A stretch of DNA of 64,000 bases from Halogeometricum rufum (GCF_900112175.1 NZ_FOYT01000002.1:62001-126000); one strand, 5' to 3'; counted from the first letter of the stretch, positions 51,235 to 60,847 are shown. Program-made: numbers and translations. Notes: a model not told the origin generated them from the letters alone.

Positions 51235-51320
51235 GCGGCCAGCGCACCGACCTCGACCGTTTCTCCGTCCCGGTTCGGAGCGGGCTCGCAGTCGTCCTCG
51301 GCTCCCGGAGGAACCCGTGA
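51231..51320 (+). CDS. 29-codon bridging ORF coupling two NAD(P)-binding genes
   Basis: ATG at 51231 overlaps the upstream TGA (ATGA), and its own TGA (51318-51320) overlaps the downstream GTG (GTGA). The product begins MSGQRTDLDRFSVPVRSGLA. Perfect four-base overlaps at both ends are hard to explain by chance, but the peptide may serve only to carry ribosomes across. A GGAGG at 51306-51310 also precedes the downstream GTG. Confidence 0.5.
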   Translation: MSGQRTDLDRFSVPVRSGLAVVLGSRRNP

Positions 51321-52180
51321 CGGCGCCGGTCGTACTGGTCACCGGCGCGACCGGGACCGTCGGACCGCACGTGGTCGCCGCGCTGTCGGACCGGGCGGTC
51401 ACCGTCAGGAGCGCGGTTCGTGACCCCGAGGCGGTCCCGGACGAACTCGCGGCCGCCGGGACCGCGGTCGAGTTCGACTTCGCGAAGCCCGAGACGTGGG
51501 GCGCTGCGCTGGCGGACGTCGACGGCGTCTTCCTCGTGCGGCCACCGGCGGTGGACGAAGCGGACCTGAAGGCGTTCGTCGACGCCGTCGGACGCGTCGG
51601 CGTCGACCGCGTCGCCTACCTCTCGACGCTCGGCGCCGAGAAGAACGTCCTCGTCCCGCACCACAGAATCGAGAAGCGAATCGCGGCGACGGGCGTCGAC
51701 TACACGTTCTTGCGAGCGTCCTTCTTCGTGCAGAACCTCCTCGAAGTCCACCGGGCGGACGTCGTCGAACGCGACGAGATATTCGTGCCGGCCGGCCGGG
51801 GAGAGACCAGTTTTGTGGACGCACGGGACGTCGGCGAGGCGGCGGCAGTCGTCCTGACCGAGTCCGGCCACGCCGACCGAGCGTACGACCTCACCGGGCC
51901 CGAAGCGCTGGACTACGAGCAGGTCGCCGCCGTCTTCAGCGACGTTCTGGGTCGACCCATCACGTATCCGAACCCCTCCCTGTTGGCGTTCGCGAGGCGG
52001 ATGCGCCGGCGCGGAACGCCGCTCGGTTTCGTCGTCCTCACGTGCGGCATCTACACCACCGCACGACTCGGATTGGCCGACCGCGTGACCGACGACTGCC
52101 GACGGCTCCTCGGGCGACGCCCGCGGCGGATGCGGGCGTTCGTCGAAGACCACGCGGACGACTTCGCGCGGGACTCGTAG
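51317..52180 (+). CDS. NmrA-like NAD(P)-binding protein
   Basis: 287 residues: VLVTGATGTVGPHVVAALSD, VDGVFLVRPPAVDEADLKAF, VAYLSTLGAEKNVLVPHHRI, and SFVDARDVGEAAAVVLTESG, matching NmrA/azoreductase-like SDRs (YtfG/QorB type). GTG start at 51317, with GGAGG six bases before. Forms an HxlR-controlled quinone-reductase-like operon with the 50575 gene (inference). Confidence 0.88.
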   Translation: MTAPVVLVTGATGTVGPHVVAALSDRAVTVRSAVRDPEAVPDELAAAGTAVEFDFAKPETWGAALADVDGVFLVRPPAVDEADLKAFVDAVGRVGVDRVAYLSTLGAEKNVLVPHHRIEKRIAATGVDYTFLRASFFVQNLLEVHRADVVERDEIFVPAGRGETSFVDARDVGEAAAVVLTESGHADRAYDLTGPEALDYEQVAAVFSDVLGRPITYPNPSLLAFARRMRRRGTPLGFVVLTCGIYTTARLGLADRVTDDCRRLLGRRPRRMRAFVEDHADDFARDS

Positions 52181-52297
52181 CCGACCGAGCGACCACCGCA
52201 GCGAAGCGCCTCGGAACGCGCGGCGCGGCCGCCGATTCGGAGTCCGGAGTCGGCGGGACGACAACCGTTAATGCGACTGGCGGTCCAAGCGAGGGCA

Positions 52298-53278
52298 ATG
52301 GGTAACGCAGATTTACGCGCGCTCGCCGCGCTGTCGGACGTCTCGTTCGACGACGTCGCGGGGAGCGTCGTCGCCGTCGACGCGCACAACTGGCTGTACC
52401 GCTACCTCACGACGACAGTCAAGTTCACCCGCGAGGAGGTGTACACGACGGCGGCGGGCGAGGAGGTGGCGAACCTCGTCGGCATCGTGCAGGGGCTCCC
52501 GAAGTTCTTCGAACACGACCTCGTCCCGATATTCGTCTTCGACGGCGGCGTGACGGAGATGAAGGACGCCGAGGTGTCCGAACGACGGGCGCGACGAGAG
52601 AAGGCCGAAGAGCGGCGCGAGGAGGCATTAGAGCGCGGCGACGCGATGGAGGCGGCGCGACTGGAGGCGCAGACCCAGCGGCTCACCGACGTGATTCAGG
52701 AGACGAGTCGCGGCCTCCTCGAACGACTCGACGTGCCCGTGGTCGAGGCGCCCGCCGAAGGGGAGGCGCAGGCGTCGTACATGTCCGCGCGGGGCGACGT
52801 GGACTACGTCGGCAGCGAGGACTACGACACGCTCCTGTTCGGCGCGCCGTACACGCTCCGGCAACTCACCTCGAAGGGCGACCCCGAACTGATGGACCTC
52901 GAAGCCACCCTCGCGGACCTCGACGTGACGCGGGAGCAGTTGATAGACATCGCCATCCTCTGCGGGACGGACTTCAACGAGGGCATCTCCGGCGTCGGGC
53001 CGAAGACGGCGCTGAAGGAGGTCAAAGAGTACGGCGACCTGTGGGGCGTCCTCGAAGCGCGCGACGCCTACGTCGAGAACGCCGACCGGGTGCGCGAGTT
53101 GTTCGTCGACCCGCCGGTCACCGACGACTACGAGTTCGACACGGACCTCTCGCCGGACGTGGACGCCGCGCGCGCCTACGTCACCGAGGAGTGGGAGGTG
53201 CCGGCCGACGAGGTGGCCCGCGGCTTCGAGCGCATCGAGGAGTCCCTCGTCCAGACCGGCCTCGACCAGTGGACCTGA
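52298..53278 (+). CDS. fen: Flap endonuclease FEN1
   Basis: 326 residues: [20 protein letters not shown] (N domain), [49 protein letters not shown] and [20 protein letters not shown] (I domain and H3TH). It removes 5' flaps in Okazaki-fragment maturation and repair. The C-terminus VQTGLDQWT resembles a divergent PIP box for PCNA. ATG 52298 is about 30 bases after a TTAA element, leaderless; the in-frame ATG at 52271 overlaps it. Confidence 0.95.
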   Translation: MGNADLRALAALSDVSFDDVAGSVVAVDAHNWLYRYLTTTVKFTREEVYTTAAGEEVANLVGIVQGLPKFFEHDLVPIFVFDGGVTEMKDAEVSERRARREKAEERREEALERGDAMEAARLEAQTQRLTDVIQETSRGLLERLDVPVVEAPAEGEAQASYMSARGDVDYVGSEDYDTLLFGAPYTLRQLTSKGDPELMDLEATLADLDVTREQLIDIAILCGTDFNEGISGVGPKTALKEVKEYGDLWGVLEARDAYVENADRVRELFVDPPVTDDYEFDTDLSPDVDAARAYVTEEWEVPADEVARGFERIEESLVQTGLDQWT

Positions 53279-53320
53279 CCGGGTCCGGTCCGCGCCCGCG
53301 ACCGTCCGCCCGAGCGACAC

Positions 53321-53330
53321 GTTTGTAACG
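53321..53330 (+). promoter_or_regulatory. TATA-like element of the Tat-exported protein gene
   Basis: GTTTGTAACG centred about 26 bases before the ATG at 53351; only AT-rich stretch in this 72-bp gap. Confidence 0.4.
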
Positions 53331-53350
53331 CCCGACCCGGAAGTTCGGCT

Positions 53351-54682
53351 ATGGTCCCCGACCCCTCCCTCACGCGCAGGACCGTCCTCGGCGGCGCGGG
53401 CGCACTCCTCGGCGCGGCCGCCGTCGGAACCGGCCTGCTCGCGCCGACGTGGCTCCCCGACCCGGTGACGGACGCCGCCCTCGAACTGACTCCCGACCCG
53501 CCGGACCACCTCTGGCGGCCCGCGGTGACCGAGGCGCACGCCGACGACGCCGTCGCCCGCCTCGAAGCGGCGGTGACGGAGGCGCGGCGGTTGCGGGAGC
53601 GCGTCGACACCGCCGACGTCGACGACGACGTTGCGTTCTACCTCCGCGGCGGCGACCCCTCGGGCGGGTGGTTGGAGACGGCGAAGTCGGAGTCGGACCC
53701 GCACGAGCGACTGTTCGACGCGACGTACGGGATGCAGTTCGCCGGCGAAGTCGTCGGCGCGGCCAGGGTGGCCCTCGGCGAGGTGGACGCAGCGGCCATC
53801 GTCGAACGCGGCGACCGACTGCGGACGGCGGCGGACGACGTCCGCGACTCGCTCGGCGACTACCCCGTCTCCGACCCGGCCCGTGACCTCGGCCGCCTCT
53901 ACTACGTCGAGCGGGAACTCTCGCTCGCACGGCTCGACTCGCACCGCGACGGGACGTTCACCGGCGGCGTCGCCCCCGCCGAATCGTACGACGCGGGCGA
54001 CGTGGCGGGGACGGTGGGGTCGCACCTCCAAGCCGAACAGCGAATCGAGAACGCGCGACGCTACCGCGACCAGTACCGCGAGAATCTCGCCGACGACCCG
54101 CGGCCGTACCGGGAGTCGCTGGCGACGGCGCTCGACTCGCTGGTGGCCGAGATAGACGAATACCCGCGCCGTCACGAGTTCCAAGAGGCGCTCAGAGAAC
54201 GCGATATCGACCAGTCCACGCCGTACGGCGCGGCCCGGTGGGAACTGTTCACGCTGTGTTTCGACGGCGACTTCCGTTTCGGCTACGACGCCGACGGCTA
54301 CCGCTCGGGCCACCTCGTCCAGCGGACGACAGAGGCCGCGCGGGCGCTTCTCGCCCGTCGCGCCCACGAGTTCGCCCTGTCGAACCTCGGTGTCTCGCCG
54401 AACGACGACGGTTACGACTCCGGGCGCGCCCTCCGCGCGAAACGCCGGGCGATGCGGACGTTCCGCTCGGTCCGGGAGACGCACGACTCGCCGTTCGCGA
54501 GCGTCCTCGCCGCGGAGGCGGCCAGTCGGATTCGCGCGGGCCACGTCGGCGTCAGCATGGCCGACGGCGACCGGCCGGCGTGGCAACCGCGCGTCGAAGC
54601 GACGACGTACTACCTCGTCGGACGGGGGTCGCTGCGCGAACTCGGCGACGTGTTCGGTACCGTCGTCGCCGACGAACGGTGA
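53351..54682 (+). CDS. Tat-exported hypothetical protein
   Basis: 443 residues with a twin-arginine signal (TRRTVLGGAGALLGAAAVGT) and a long helical, acidic mature part. Repeating helical segments (AVARLEAAVTEARRLRERVD, GDRLRTAADDVRDSLGDYPV, AEQRIENARRYRDQYRENLA). No catalytic motif or known family recognised. Probably extracellular or membrane-attached. Confidence 0.7.
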   Translation: MVPDPSLTRRTVLGGAGALLGAAAVGTGLLAPTWLPDPVTDAALELTPDPPDHLWRPAVTEAHADDAVARLEAAVTEARRLRERVDTADVDDDVAFYLRGGDPSGGWLETAKSESDPHERLFDATYGMQFAGEVVGAARVALGEVDAAAIVERGDRLRTAADDVRDSLGDYPVSDPARDLGRLYYVERELSLARLDSHRDGTFTGGVAPAESYDAGDVAGTVGSHLQAEQRIENARRYRDQYRENLADDPRPYRESLATALDSLVAEIDEYPRRHEFQEALRERDIDQSTPYGAARWELFTLCFDGDFRFGYDADGYRSGHLVQRTTEAARALLARRAHEFALSNLGVSPNDDGYDSGRALRAKRRAMRTFRSVRETHDSPFASVLAAEAASRIRAGHVGVSMADGDRPAWQPRVEATTYYLVGRGSLRELGDVFGTVVADER

Positions 54683-54734
54683 GTCGGCCCGGGGCCGCCC
54701 CCAACGCTATCCGTCGCCGCTCCGTCTGACAACT

Positions 54735-55010
54735 GTGGAACACGACACTCGGTCGCTCGCCGGCCACCTCGCCGGGGTGGCAGTCGTCGTGGCGCTACCG
54801 ATGGCCCTCGAAGCGGCGCTCGACGCCGCCGTCTCCGGCGCGCGAGCGGGCGGCGGTGCGTTCCCGACGTGGTTGCCGGCGTTCGGAACCGTCGGACAGA
54901 CCGTCCTCACGTACAGTCTCGCCGTCTCCGCCGTCACGTACGTCTTCGTCCCGGCGGCCGTCTTCGCACTCGGCTACCGGTACGGACGCCGGCGGCCACG
55001 GGCGACGTAA
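54735..55010 (+). CDS. Small hypothetical membrane protein
   Basis: 91 residues from GTG 54735: HLAGVAVVVALPMALEAALD and SAVTYVFVPAAVFALGYRYG are membrane-like, separated by a Gly/Ala-rich loop. No ATG is available in the frame. It lies between a Tat-exported protein and a convergent aminotransferase. Codon composition is consistent with coding, but homology is unknown. Confidence 0.5.
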   Translation: MEHDTRSLAGHLAGVAVVVALPMALEAALDAAVSGARAGGGAFPTWLPAFGTVGQTVLTYSLAVSAVTYVFVPAAVFALGYRYGRRRPRAT

Positions 55011-55032
55011 ACGGGCTCTCGCCGCGCGCGAG

Positions 55033-56385
55033 TCAGGCACACTCGGCGACCGCTTCGCAGAACAGCGACGCGCCGAGCGCTATCTCGCGTTCGGTCACGT
55101 CCAACGGCGGCAGGATGCGAATCACGTCGTAGCCGCAGGCGAGGGTGAGCAGCCCCTTCGCGAGACAGGTCTCCTGCACCTCGTTACGGCGTTCCTTCGA
55201 GTCGAACTCGACGGCGAGCATGAGGCCCTTCCCGCGCACGTCGGTGACTGGCGCGAGGTCCGCGTCGCCGAGGAGTTCCTGGAACTGCCGGCCGCGTTCG
55301 ACGGCGTTGGCCATGAGGTCGTAGTCGTGGATGGCGTCGAGCGTGAGCGACCCCTGCAGGGAGGCGATGATGTCGCCCGCACCCCACGTCGACGAGATGC
55401 GCGACTTCTCCTCGGGGAACACGTCCCGGCGGGAGACGGTCGCACCGACGCGGAGCGCCTTCGCCGACGTGATGACGTCGGGTTCGATTGCGAAGTGGTC
55501 CGACCCCCACATCTCGCCCGTGCGGCCGACGCCCGACTGAATCTCGTCGGCGATGAGCGTGATGTCGTACTCGTCGACCAGCGCGGCCAGTTCGTCCATG
55601 AACGCGTCCGAGGGGATGCGGTAGCCGCCCTCGCCCTGAATCGGTTCGAGGACGACGTACGCCACGTCTTCGGGGTCGACGTTCCCCTTCTCGGGGTCCA
55701 GTTTCTGCCGGAGGCGGGAGACGGGCGACGACTCGTCGGGGAAGAAGCCGCACGAACAGGAGGCCGCCGAACAGGTCCGGTCGTCGCAGAAGGGCATGTC
55801 GACGACGCCCGATATCTCGGGGAAGTCGTGGCGGTAGACGGACTTCGAGCGGTTCAGCGACAGGGCGCCGAGCGTCCGCCCGTGGAACGCGCCCTCGAAC
55901 GTGACGCCGTACTTCGCGCCGTCGGACTCGTCGTAGGCGATTTTGATGGCGTTCTCCACCGCCTCAGCGCCGGAGTTCGACAGGAACACCGTGTCCATGC
56001 CGTAGTGCGACGTGGCGTCCACCAGACGCTCCATCAGGCCTGCCGGCCCGGGGAACTCGCTCTCGCCGGGGGGCGACCCGTGCGAGATGTAGAAGTCCTG
56101 TCCGGCGATTTTGAGCGGGTCCACCAGGTCGAACTCGCGGAGGCGGTCCAGTATCTTCGGGTTGTTGTAGCCCAACGGGGCGGCGGCGACGTGACTCGTG
56201 AAGTCCAGCAGGACGTTGCCGTCCACGTCGGTGCAGAACGGGCCCTCGGCGTCGGCGCTGACGTCCCACACGAAGTCGTACACGTACGTGCTCGGAGCGG
56301 CCGTCGAGCGGTGGTAGTCCACCCACTCGCGCGCCTTCTCGCCGGGGAGGGAGTCCACCTGCGGGGTGGCGGTGTCTCGGTCCAT
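55033..56385 (-). CDS. Class III (GABA/ornithine-type) aminotransferase
   Basis: 450 residues. Fold type I PLP enzyme: NSGAEAVENAIKIA (138-151), FEGAFHGRTLGALSLN, LIADEIQSGVGRTGEMWGSD (D280), PLP lysine K309 in TSAKALRVGAT. An insertion with four cysteines (C200, C205, C210, C212) follows MPFCDD, as in some archaeal 4-aminobutyrate aminotransferase relatives, and may bind a metal. Amino donor and acceptor cannot be specified. Confidence 0.9.
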   Translation of the reverse strand: MDRDTATPQVDSLPGEKAREWVDYHRSTAAPSTYVYDFVWDVSADAEGPFCTDVDGNVLLDFTSHVAAAPLGYNNPKILDRLREFDLVDPLKIAGQDFYISHGSPPGESEFPGPAGLMERLVDATSHYGMDTVFLSNSGAEAVENAIKIAYDESDGAKYGVTFEGAFHGRTLGALSLNRSKSVYRHDFPEISGVVDMPFCDDRTCSAASCSCGFFPDESSPVSRLRQKLDPEKGNVDPEDVAYVVLEPIQGEGGYRIPSDAFMDELAALVDEYDITLIADEIQSGVGRTGEMWGSDHFAIEPDVITSAKALRVGATVSRRDVFPEEKSRISSTWGAGDIIASLQGSLTLDAIHDYDLMANAVERGRQFQELLGDADLAPVTDVRGKGLMLAVEFDSKERRNEVQETCLAKGLLTLACGYDVIRILPPLDVTEREIALGASLFCEAVAECA

Positions 56386-56544
56386 GAACCCCCGTGTGTC
56401 TCTCCCGAGTTAAGAAGTTCGTTTGTTCGTGATAGACCACCGAGTCGGTGATTCGGTCGAGGCGTCGGGGTTCCGTCGGACGCGAACGCCGAGGCGATGC
56501 GCGACCTGCGCCGCGAGACGCCCGCTATCCGCGACGACCGACTG

Positions 56545-57849
56545 CTACACCACGCCGACGACGACGAACACGCCCGTGAGGACGCCGACGACGGCGAGGA
56601 GGCCCAGCGACCACGCCGTCACGGAGCGGGTGAACTGCCGCGGGCCGGCCAGTCCGAGCAGCACCTTCACGAGGACGCTCGACGCGGTGGCGAGGAGGAT
56701 GGCGACGGTGGCGGCCGTCGAACCGATGCTCCCGCTTCGGAAGAGGAGGACGGCCGTCGTCGTCGCGCCGGCGGAGGAGACGAACCCCGAGACGAACGAA
56801 CTGGCGTAGAGGCCGAGCGTCCCCAACCGACTCTGCGCCACCGTGCCGACGACGAGGATGAGGAGGAAGACGAAGCCGAAGGCGAGGGCGTTGCGGAGCG
56901 AGAACGGACTCTCCAGCGGGATGTCGACCTGTTCGCCCCAGTCGGCGGCGTACCACGCTGCGACGACGCCGCCGACGGCGAGACTGCCGAGGGGGAGGAC
57001 GACGCCGAGGAGAGCGGTGTTCGTCGCCGTGAAGGCGATGGCGATGCCGAGGTTCCGGACGGCCATCGCCACGTCCGCGAGGAGGACGGCGGCCACGCCG
57101 TAGCGGTAGGCGTCGGGATGTTGACGAACGTGGTCCAGCATCGTCCCGACGACGGCCGACGAGGAGGCCAGTCCGCCGAAGAAGCCCGTCACCGCGATGC
57201 CGCGGCCGCCGTACTGCTGGACGACGGCGTAGTTGACGATGCCGATGCCGGCGACGGTGACGACCATGAGCCACGCCACGCGGGGGCTGTCGATGGTGAC
57301 GCCGTACATGGTGTACGACTCCGCCGGGAGGAGGGGATAGGCGACGAACGCGAGGATGGCGAACTCGGCCGTCGAGCGGAGTTCCTCGCGGTCCAGTCGG
57401 CCGGCGAGCCCGTGGAGTTCGCGCTTCAGCACGAGCAGTAACGACGACACGACGGCGACAGTGACGCCCTGCAGGGTGTAACCGAGGGCGACGAGCGTTC
57501 CCACGCCGTAGGCGGCCATCAGCGACATCGACGTGGTGAGCGAGAGGCCGCTTCCCTCCTCCAGCATGCCGTTGACCGCGAGGAGGATGCCCTGCACCAC
57601 GACCAGCACCGCGCCGACGGCGAGGAGGGCGACGCCGAGTGCCGACTCGGTTGCGACGAGGGCGAACACCGCGGCGACGAGACTCGTGAGGCTGAACGTC
57701 CGGATGCCGGCCGACTTCTCGGACCACTCGCGCTCTAACCCGAGGAACATCCCGAGCAGAGCGGCGAGAATCAGCCGAACGACGTTGCTGGAGAGAGGGG
57801 CAGACACCACGTCGGTGCCCTGCAAGAGGAGGGCCGAGAGCGACGACAT
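56545..57849 (-). CDS. MgtC/SapB and DUF4010 membrane protein
   Basis: 434 residues. The N-terminal MgtC-like segment (LILAALLGMFLGLEREWSEK, SAGIRTFSLTSLVAAVFALV) is followed by a DUF4010 domain (SPRVAWLMVVTVAGIGIVNY, YGGRGIAVTGFFGGLASSSA). About 12 membrane helices. MgtC proteins are linked to magnesium and membrane-potential homeostasis in bacteria; function in archaea untested. Confidence 0.88.
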   Translation of the reverse strand: MSSLSALLLQGTDVVSAPLSSNVVRLILAALLGMFLGLEREWSEKSAGIRTFSLTSLVAAVFALVATESALGVALLAVGAVLVVVQGILLAVNGMLEEGSGLSLTTSMSLMAAYGVGTLVALGYTLQGVTVAVVSSLLLVLKRELHGLAGRLDREELRSTAEFAILAFVAYPLLPAESYTMYGVTIDSPRVAWLMVVTVAGIGIVNYAVVQQYGGRGIAVTGFFGGLASSSAVVGTMLDHVRQHPDAYRYGVAAVLLADVAMAVRNLGIAIAFTATNTALLGVVLPLGSLAVGGVVAAWYAADWGEQVDIPLESPFSLRNALAFGFVFLLILVVGTVAQSRLGTLGLYASSFVSGFVSSAGATTTAVLLFRSGSIGSTAATVAILLATASSVLVKVLLGLAGPRQFTRSVTAWSLGLLAVVGVLTGVFVVVGVV

Positions 57850-57953
57850 CCTTCCTCCGTTCGCCGCCCGCCGACTTTACTTCACTGGGCATCGCCGCGA
57901 AACGTGTTGGATTTCACGACAGACTTTTGCTGGTACGGGGTCCGTTCACGGAT

Positions 57954-59195
57954 ATGTCCCTCCTCCAGATGGAACGCTCACGGATGGGGTGGTGGAGCGT
58001 GGGCCTCGTCCTCGTCGCCGCCCTCGTCTACGTCTTCTACTCGTTCGTGGGGACGTTCGTCTTCGGCATCTTCATCTACTACGCCACGCGCCCCATCTAC
58101 CGCCGCCTCAAGCGGCGCATCCGTCCGCCCAGTCTGGCCGCCGCCGTCGCGCTCTTCGCACTCGCGCTCCCCGCCCTGACGCTCGTCGTCTACGCGCTCA
58201 CCATCGTCGTGAACGAACTGGTGAAACTCACGAGCAACGGCTTCTTCGACCTCTCGCAGTACCCCATCACGACCGAACAACTCTCCCGACTCGCGGACCC
58301 GAACACGCTGCTGTCGCTCGACCTCTCCGACGTCACCGGCGCGCAGTTGTCGCAGGTGCTCTCGTCCATCGGGTCGGCCGCCGATACGCTCGCGTTCTTC
58401 GGCATCGGCGCTGTCCACCTGTTCGTCATGATCGCGCTGGCGTTCTACCTCCTCCGCGACGACTACCGGTTCGCGCGGTGGTTCCGGTCGAACTTCTCCG
58501 ACGACCGCGGCGTGATGGAGGCGTACGTGACGGCCGTCGACCGCGACTTCAAGAACATCTTCTTCGGCAACATCCTCAACGCCGTCCTGACGGGGACCAT
58601 CGGCGTCATCGCCTACACGGCCCTGAACGTGGTCGCGCCCCCGGGCGTGGCCATCCCCGCAGCCGCACTCGTCGGACTGCTGGCCGGCGTCGCCAGTCTC
58701 GTGCCCGTCGTCGGGATGAAACTCGTCTACGTCCCCGTAGCGCTCTACCTCGCGGCCGTCTCGTACGTCTCGAACCCCGCGGCGTTCTGGTTCGTCATCG
58801 CGTTCGTGGCGCTCTCGTTCGTCGTCGTCGACACCATCCCCGACCTGGTGCTCCGCCCGTACGTCTCCGGCCGGAGTCTCCACGTCGGCGCGGTGATGAT
58901 CGCGTACACGTTCGGCCCCCTCCTGTTCGGGTGGTACGGCATCTTCTTCATGCCGATGATTCTGGTGCTCGTCGTCAACTTCGCGAAGTACGTCCTCCCC
59001 GAACTGGTCAGCGGTGCGCCGATTCGTCCCTACGCCGTCGACCCAGGGGCGGAGTACGAGGCGGAACTCGGAGAACGGTCCGTCGCCGCGGACGACGACG
59101 AGACGGCCGTCTCGCCGGACGACGATGCGCCGGACGCGCCCACGGACGCGTCCGAGACGTCGAACCCGCTAGACGACGGGTCGACGACCTCGTGA
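57954..59195 (+). CDS. AI-2E family transporter
   Basis: 413 residues, about eight membrane helices: GLVLVAALVYVFYSFVGTFV, YYATRPIYRRLKRRIRPPSL, FLLRDDYRF-type loop (LAFYLLRDDYRFARWF), and VPVVGMKLVYVPVALYLAAV. Family includes bacterial AI-2 exporters and Na+/H+ antiporters; substrate unknown. The C-terminal 60 residues are acidic. ATG 57954, leaderless with a TTTTGC element 27 bases upstream. Confidence 0.88.
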   Translation: MSLLQMERSRMGWWSVGLVLVAALVYVFYSFVGTFVFGIFIYYATRPIYRRLKRRIRPPSLAAAVALFALALPALTLVVYALTIVVNELVKLTSNGFFDLSQYPITTEQLSRLADPNTLLSLDLSDVTGAQLSQVLSSIGSAADTLAFFGIGAVHLFVMIALAFYLLRDDYRFARWFRSNFSDDRGVMEAYVTAVDRDFKNIFFGNILNAVLTGTIGVIAYTALNVVAPPGVAIPAAALVGLLAGVASLVPVVGMKLVYVPVALYLAAVSYVSNPAAFWFVIAFVALSFVVVDTIPDLVLRPYVSGRSLHVGAVMIAYTFGPLLFGWYGIFFMPMILVLVVNFAKYVLPELVSGAPIRPYAVDPGAEYEAELGERSVAADDDETAVSPDDDAPDAPTDASETSNPLDDGSTTS

Positions 59196-59228
59196 CAGGA
59201 ACGGCGGATACCGAGAACCAGTCGACGT

Positions 59229-59525
59229 TCAGACGCGGACGCCGCCGTACTCGATGTCGATGTAGTTCCCTTCCCACTCCTTTCGCGCCTTTATCTCCCT
59301 GCGACCCCGGCGCGTCAGCGTGTAGTAGTTCGTCCGTCTGTCACGTTGCCCCTTCTCGACGAGTCCCTTCTCCACGAGGGTGTCGAGGTTGGGGTACAGG
59401 CGCCCGTGGTGAATCTCCTTCTCGTAGTAGTCCTCGAGTTCCTCTTTGATTGCCAGTCCGTGGGGTTCGTCTAGCCCAGCGATGACGTACAGCAGATCAC
59501 GCTGGAATCCTGTCAAGTCGTACAT
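59229..59525 (-). CDS. PadR-family transcriptional regulator
   Basis: 98 residues: DLTGFQRDLLYVIAGLDEPH, GLAIKEELEDYYEKEIHHGR, LYPNLDTLVEKGLVEKGQRD, RRTNYYTLTRRGRREI. Typical PadR winged helix without the long C-terminal arm, as in many haloarchaeal members. ATG 59525; the longer frame upstream runs through an AT-rich promoter region with several TATA-like elements (59545-59575). Confidence 0.92.
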   Translation of the reverse strand: MYDLTGFQRDLLYVIAGLDEPHGLAIKEELEDYYEKEIHHGRLYPNLDTLVEKGLVEKGQRDRRTNYYTLTRRGRREIKARKEWEGNYIDIEYGGVRV

Positions 59526-59741
59526 TGGTAAATTCAATTCGTCCCTTATTGTCTGATTGAAATAAACATATCGGAGATGAACGGGTCTTCCCGACCCAAC
59601 GACGGCGTAATCGGAGAATTCCGACCGTCGAAAGCTGTAAATTCGTGAATACGTGTCGCCGTCGACCCGTCGCGTCGTTCGCGACGGCCACGGACCCGAC
59701 GAGAGTGATGCATCTCCGAGACGTGAGTTCCGGAAAAGGAA

Positions 59742-59824
59742 GCAAGCCACGCGAAAATCGCGTGGATGCTTGCCGCCCTGAATTGGTCCCCGCTGACGCT
59801 TCGGCCCTCCAAAGCGAAGCGTCA
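59742..59824. other. Two strong hairpins in a 373-bp intergenic region
   Basis: Hairpin 1 (59742-59773): arms GCAAGCCACGCGA / TCGCGTGGATGCTTGC with an AAA loop and a three-base bulge. Hairpin 2 (59794-59824): perfect 10-bp arms TGACGCTTCG / CGAAGCGTCA with an 11-base loop. They lie downstream of the minus gene ending at 59899 and upstream of the PadR promoter; a T-rich run follows hairpin 1 on the minus strand. Could be a terminator or a small structured RNA; the rest of 59526-59898 shows no gene. Confidence 0.55.
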
Positions 59825-59898
59825 CCTGCTACTTTTGGCTGGTTTCTCTTAAAGATATCGACGGACGTGGGAATTGCCTCTTGGGACGAGTCGCCGAG

Positions 59899-60045
59899 TC
59901 ACATGTGCTCTTCTTCCAGGACCCACCCCAGCGCGCGCTTGTAGTGGGTGAACAGTTCTCTGACGCCGCCGTGGCGCATCTCCTCGGACTCCAGTTCTTC
60001 GGCGAGGAACTCGTACTGCTCTCGTATCTCCTCTTCGGAGCGCAT
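59899..60045 (-). CDS. Small conserved-looking helical protein
   Basis: 48 residues beginning MRSEEEIREQYEFLAEELES and ending YKRALGWVLEEEHM; acidic and helical, coding-like. ATG 60045; upstream in-frame codons are arginine-rich and overlap the opposite-strand gene. Function unknown. Confidence 0.6.
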   Translation of the reverse strand: MRSEEEIREQYEFLAEELESEEMRHGGVRELFTHYKRALGWVLEEEHM

Positions 60046-60136
60046 GGTCGCCGTACGCGCTTCGGCCGCAAGGAACTGACGCCCGCGTCCGCCGCCGTGC
60101 GTCGGGCTTTTGTCCCGGGCCCGCCCACGTTCGCGC

Positions 60137-60847
60137 ATGGAGATTCGGGGTCGACGGCGGTGCAAGTCGTGCGGACAGGAGTGGTCGTACTACGACACCG
60201 GCGAAGTCGCGTGTCCCGCCTGCGGGAGCATGCAGAGCGTCGGCGTCGGCGGCCGCGCGCGCCACACCGACAGCGCGGACCCGTTGGACCTCTCGGAACA
60301 CCGGAACGCGGCCGAGGCGGGGTCGGTCGCCGACGCGGCGGAGGCGTTGAAGACCGACCTGCGGACGTACCTCCGGGCGCGCGGGTTCATCGACGGCGGC
60401 GAACTCCGCGACGTGGACGACACCTACCTCGCCGCCCGCGAACTGCTCCACGCGGTGGACGTCCTCGCGCGCCGGCGCGACCCCGACGAGGAGACGCGGT
60501 TGTACGTCCTGTCGCTCCTCCGGGGGGCGGACCGCGGCGAACGGCCCGCCCCCGACGAGGTGCCGCCCGCGATGACCGAGGCGCGCGGCCTCGCCTACGC
60601 GGAGTCGCTCGCGGCGTTCCGCCGCGACCTGTCGACGTGGCTCGACGACCACCCCGACCCCGAGGCGCGGACGACGCTCTCGACGCTCGGAGAACACGTC
60701 AAGCGCGTCGAGGCCCTGCAGGGCGACGTGTCCGTCCGACAGTCCGAGTCGCTCGTGCGGGCCGCACGCGAACTCACGGCGTACGTCCGAGACGACGACG
60801 AGTCCGCCCTCGCGGCGGCGCGGGACCGACTCTCGCGACTCGCCTGA
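60137..60847 (+). CDS. Zinc-ribbon (TFIIB-like) helical protein
   Basis: 236 residues: an N-terminal zinc ribbon (C-x2-C in CKSCGQ and CPACGS, about residues 9-32) followed by an all-helical acidic region (EALKTDLRTYLRARGFIDGG, LLHAVDVLARRRDPDEETRL). Such haloarchaeal proteins have no assigned role; nucleic-acid or ribosome association is plausible from the zinc ribbon only. ATG 60137. Confidence 0.75.
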   Translation: MEIRGRRRCKSCGQEWSYYDTGEVACPACGSMQSVGVGGRARHTDSADPLDLSEHRNAAEAGSVADAAEALKTDLRTYLRARGFIDGGELRDVDDTYLAARELLHAVDVLARRRDPDEETRLYVLSLLRGADRGERPAPDEVPPAMTEARGLAYAESLAAFRRDLSTWLDDHPDPEARTTLSTLGEHVKRVEALQGDVSVRQSESLVRAARELTAYVRDDDESALAAARDRLSRLA

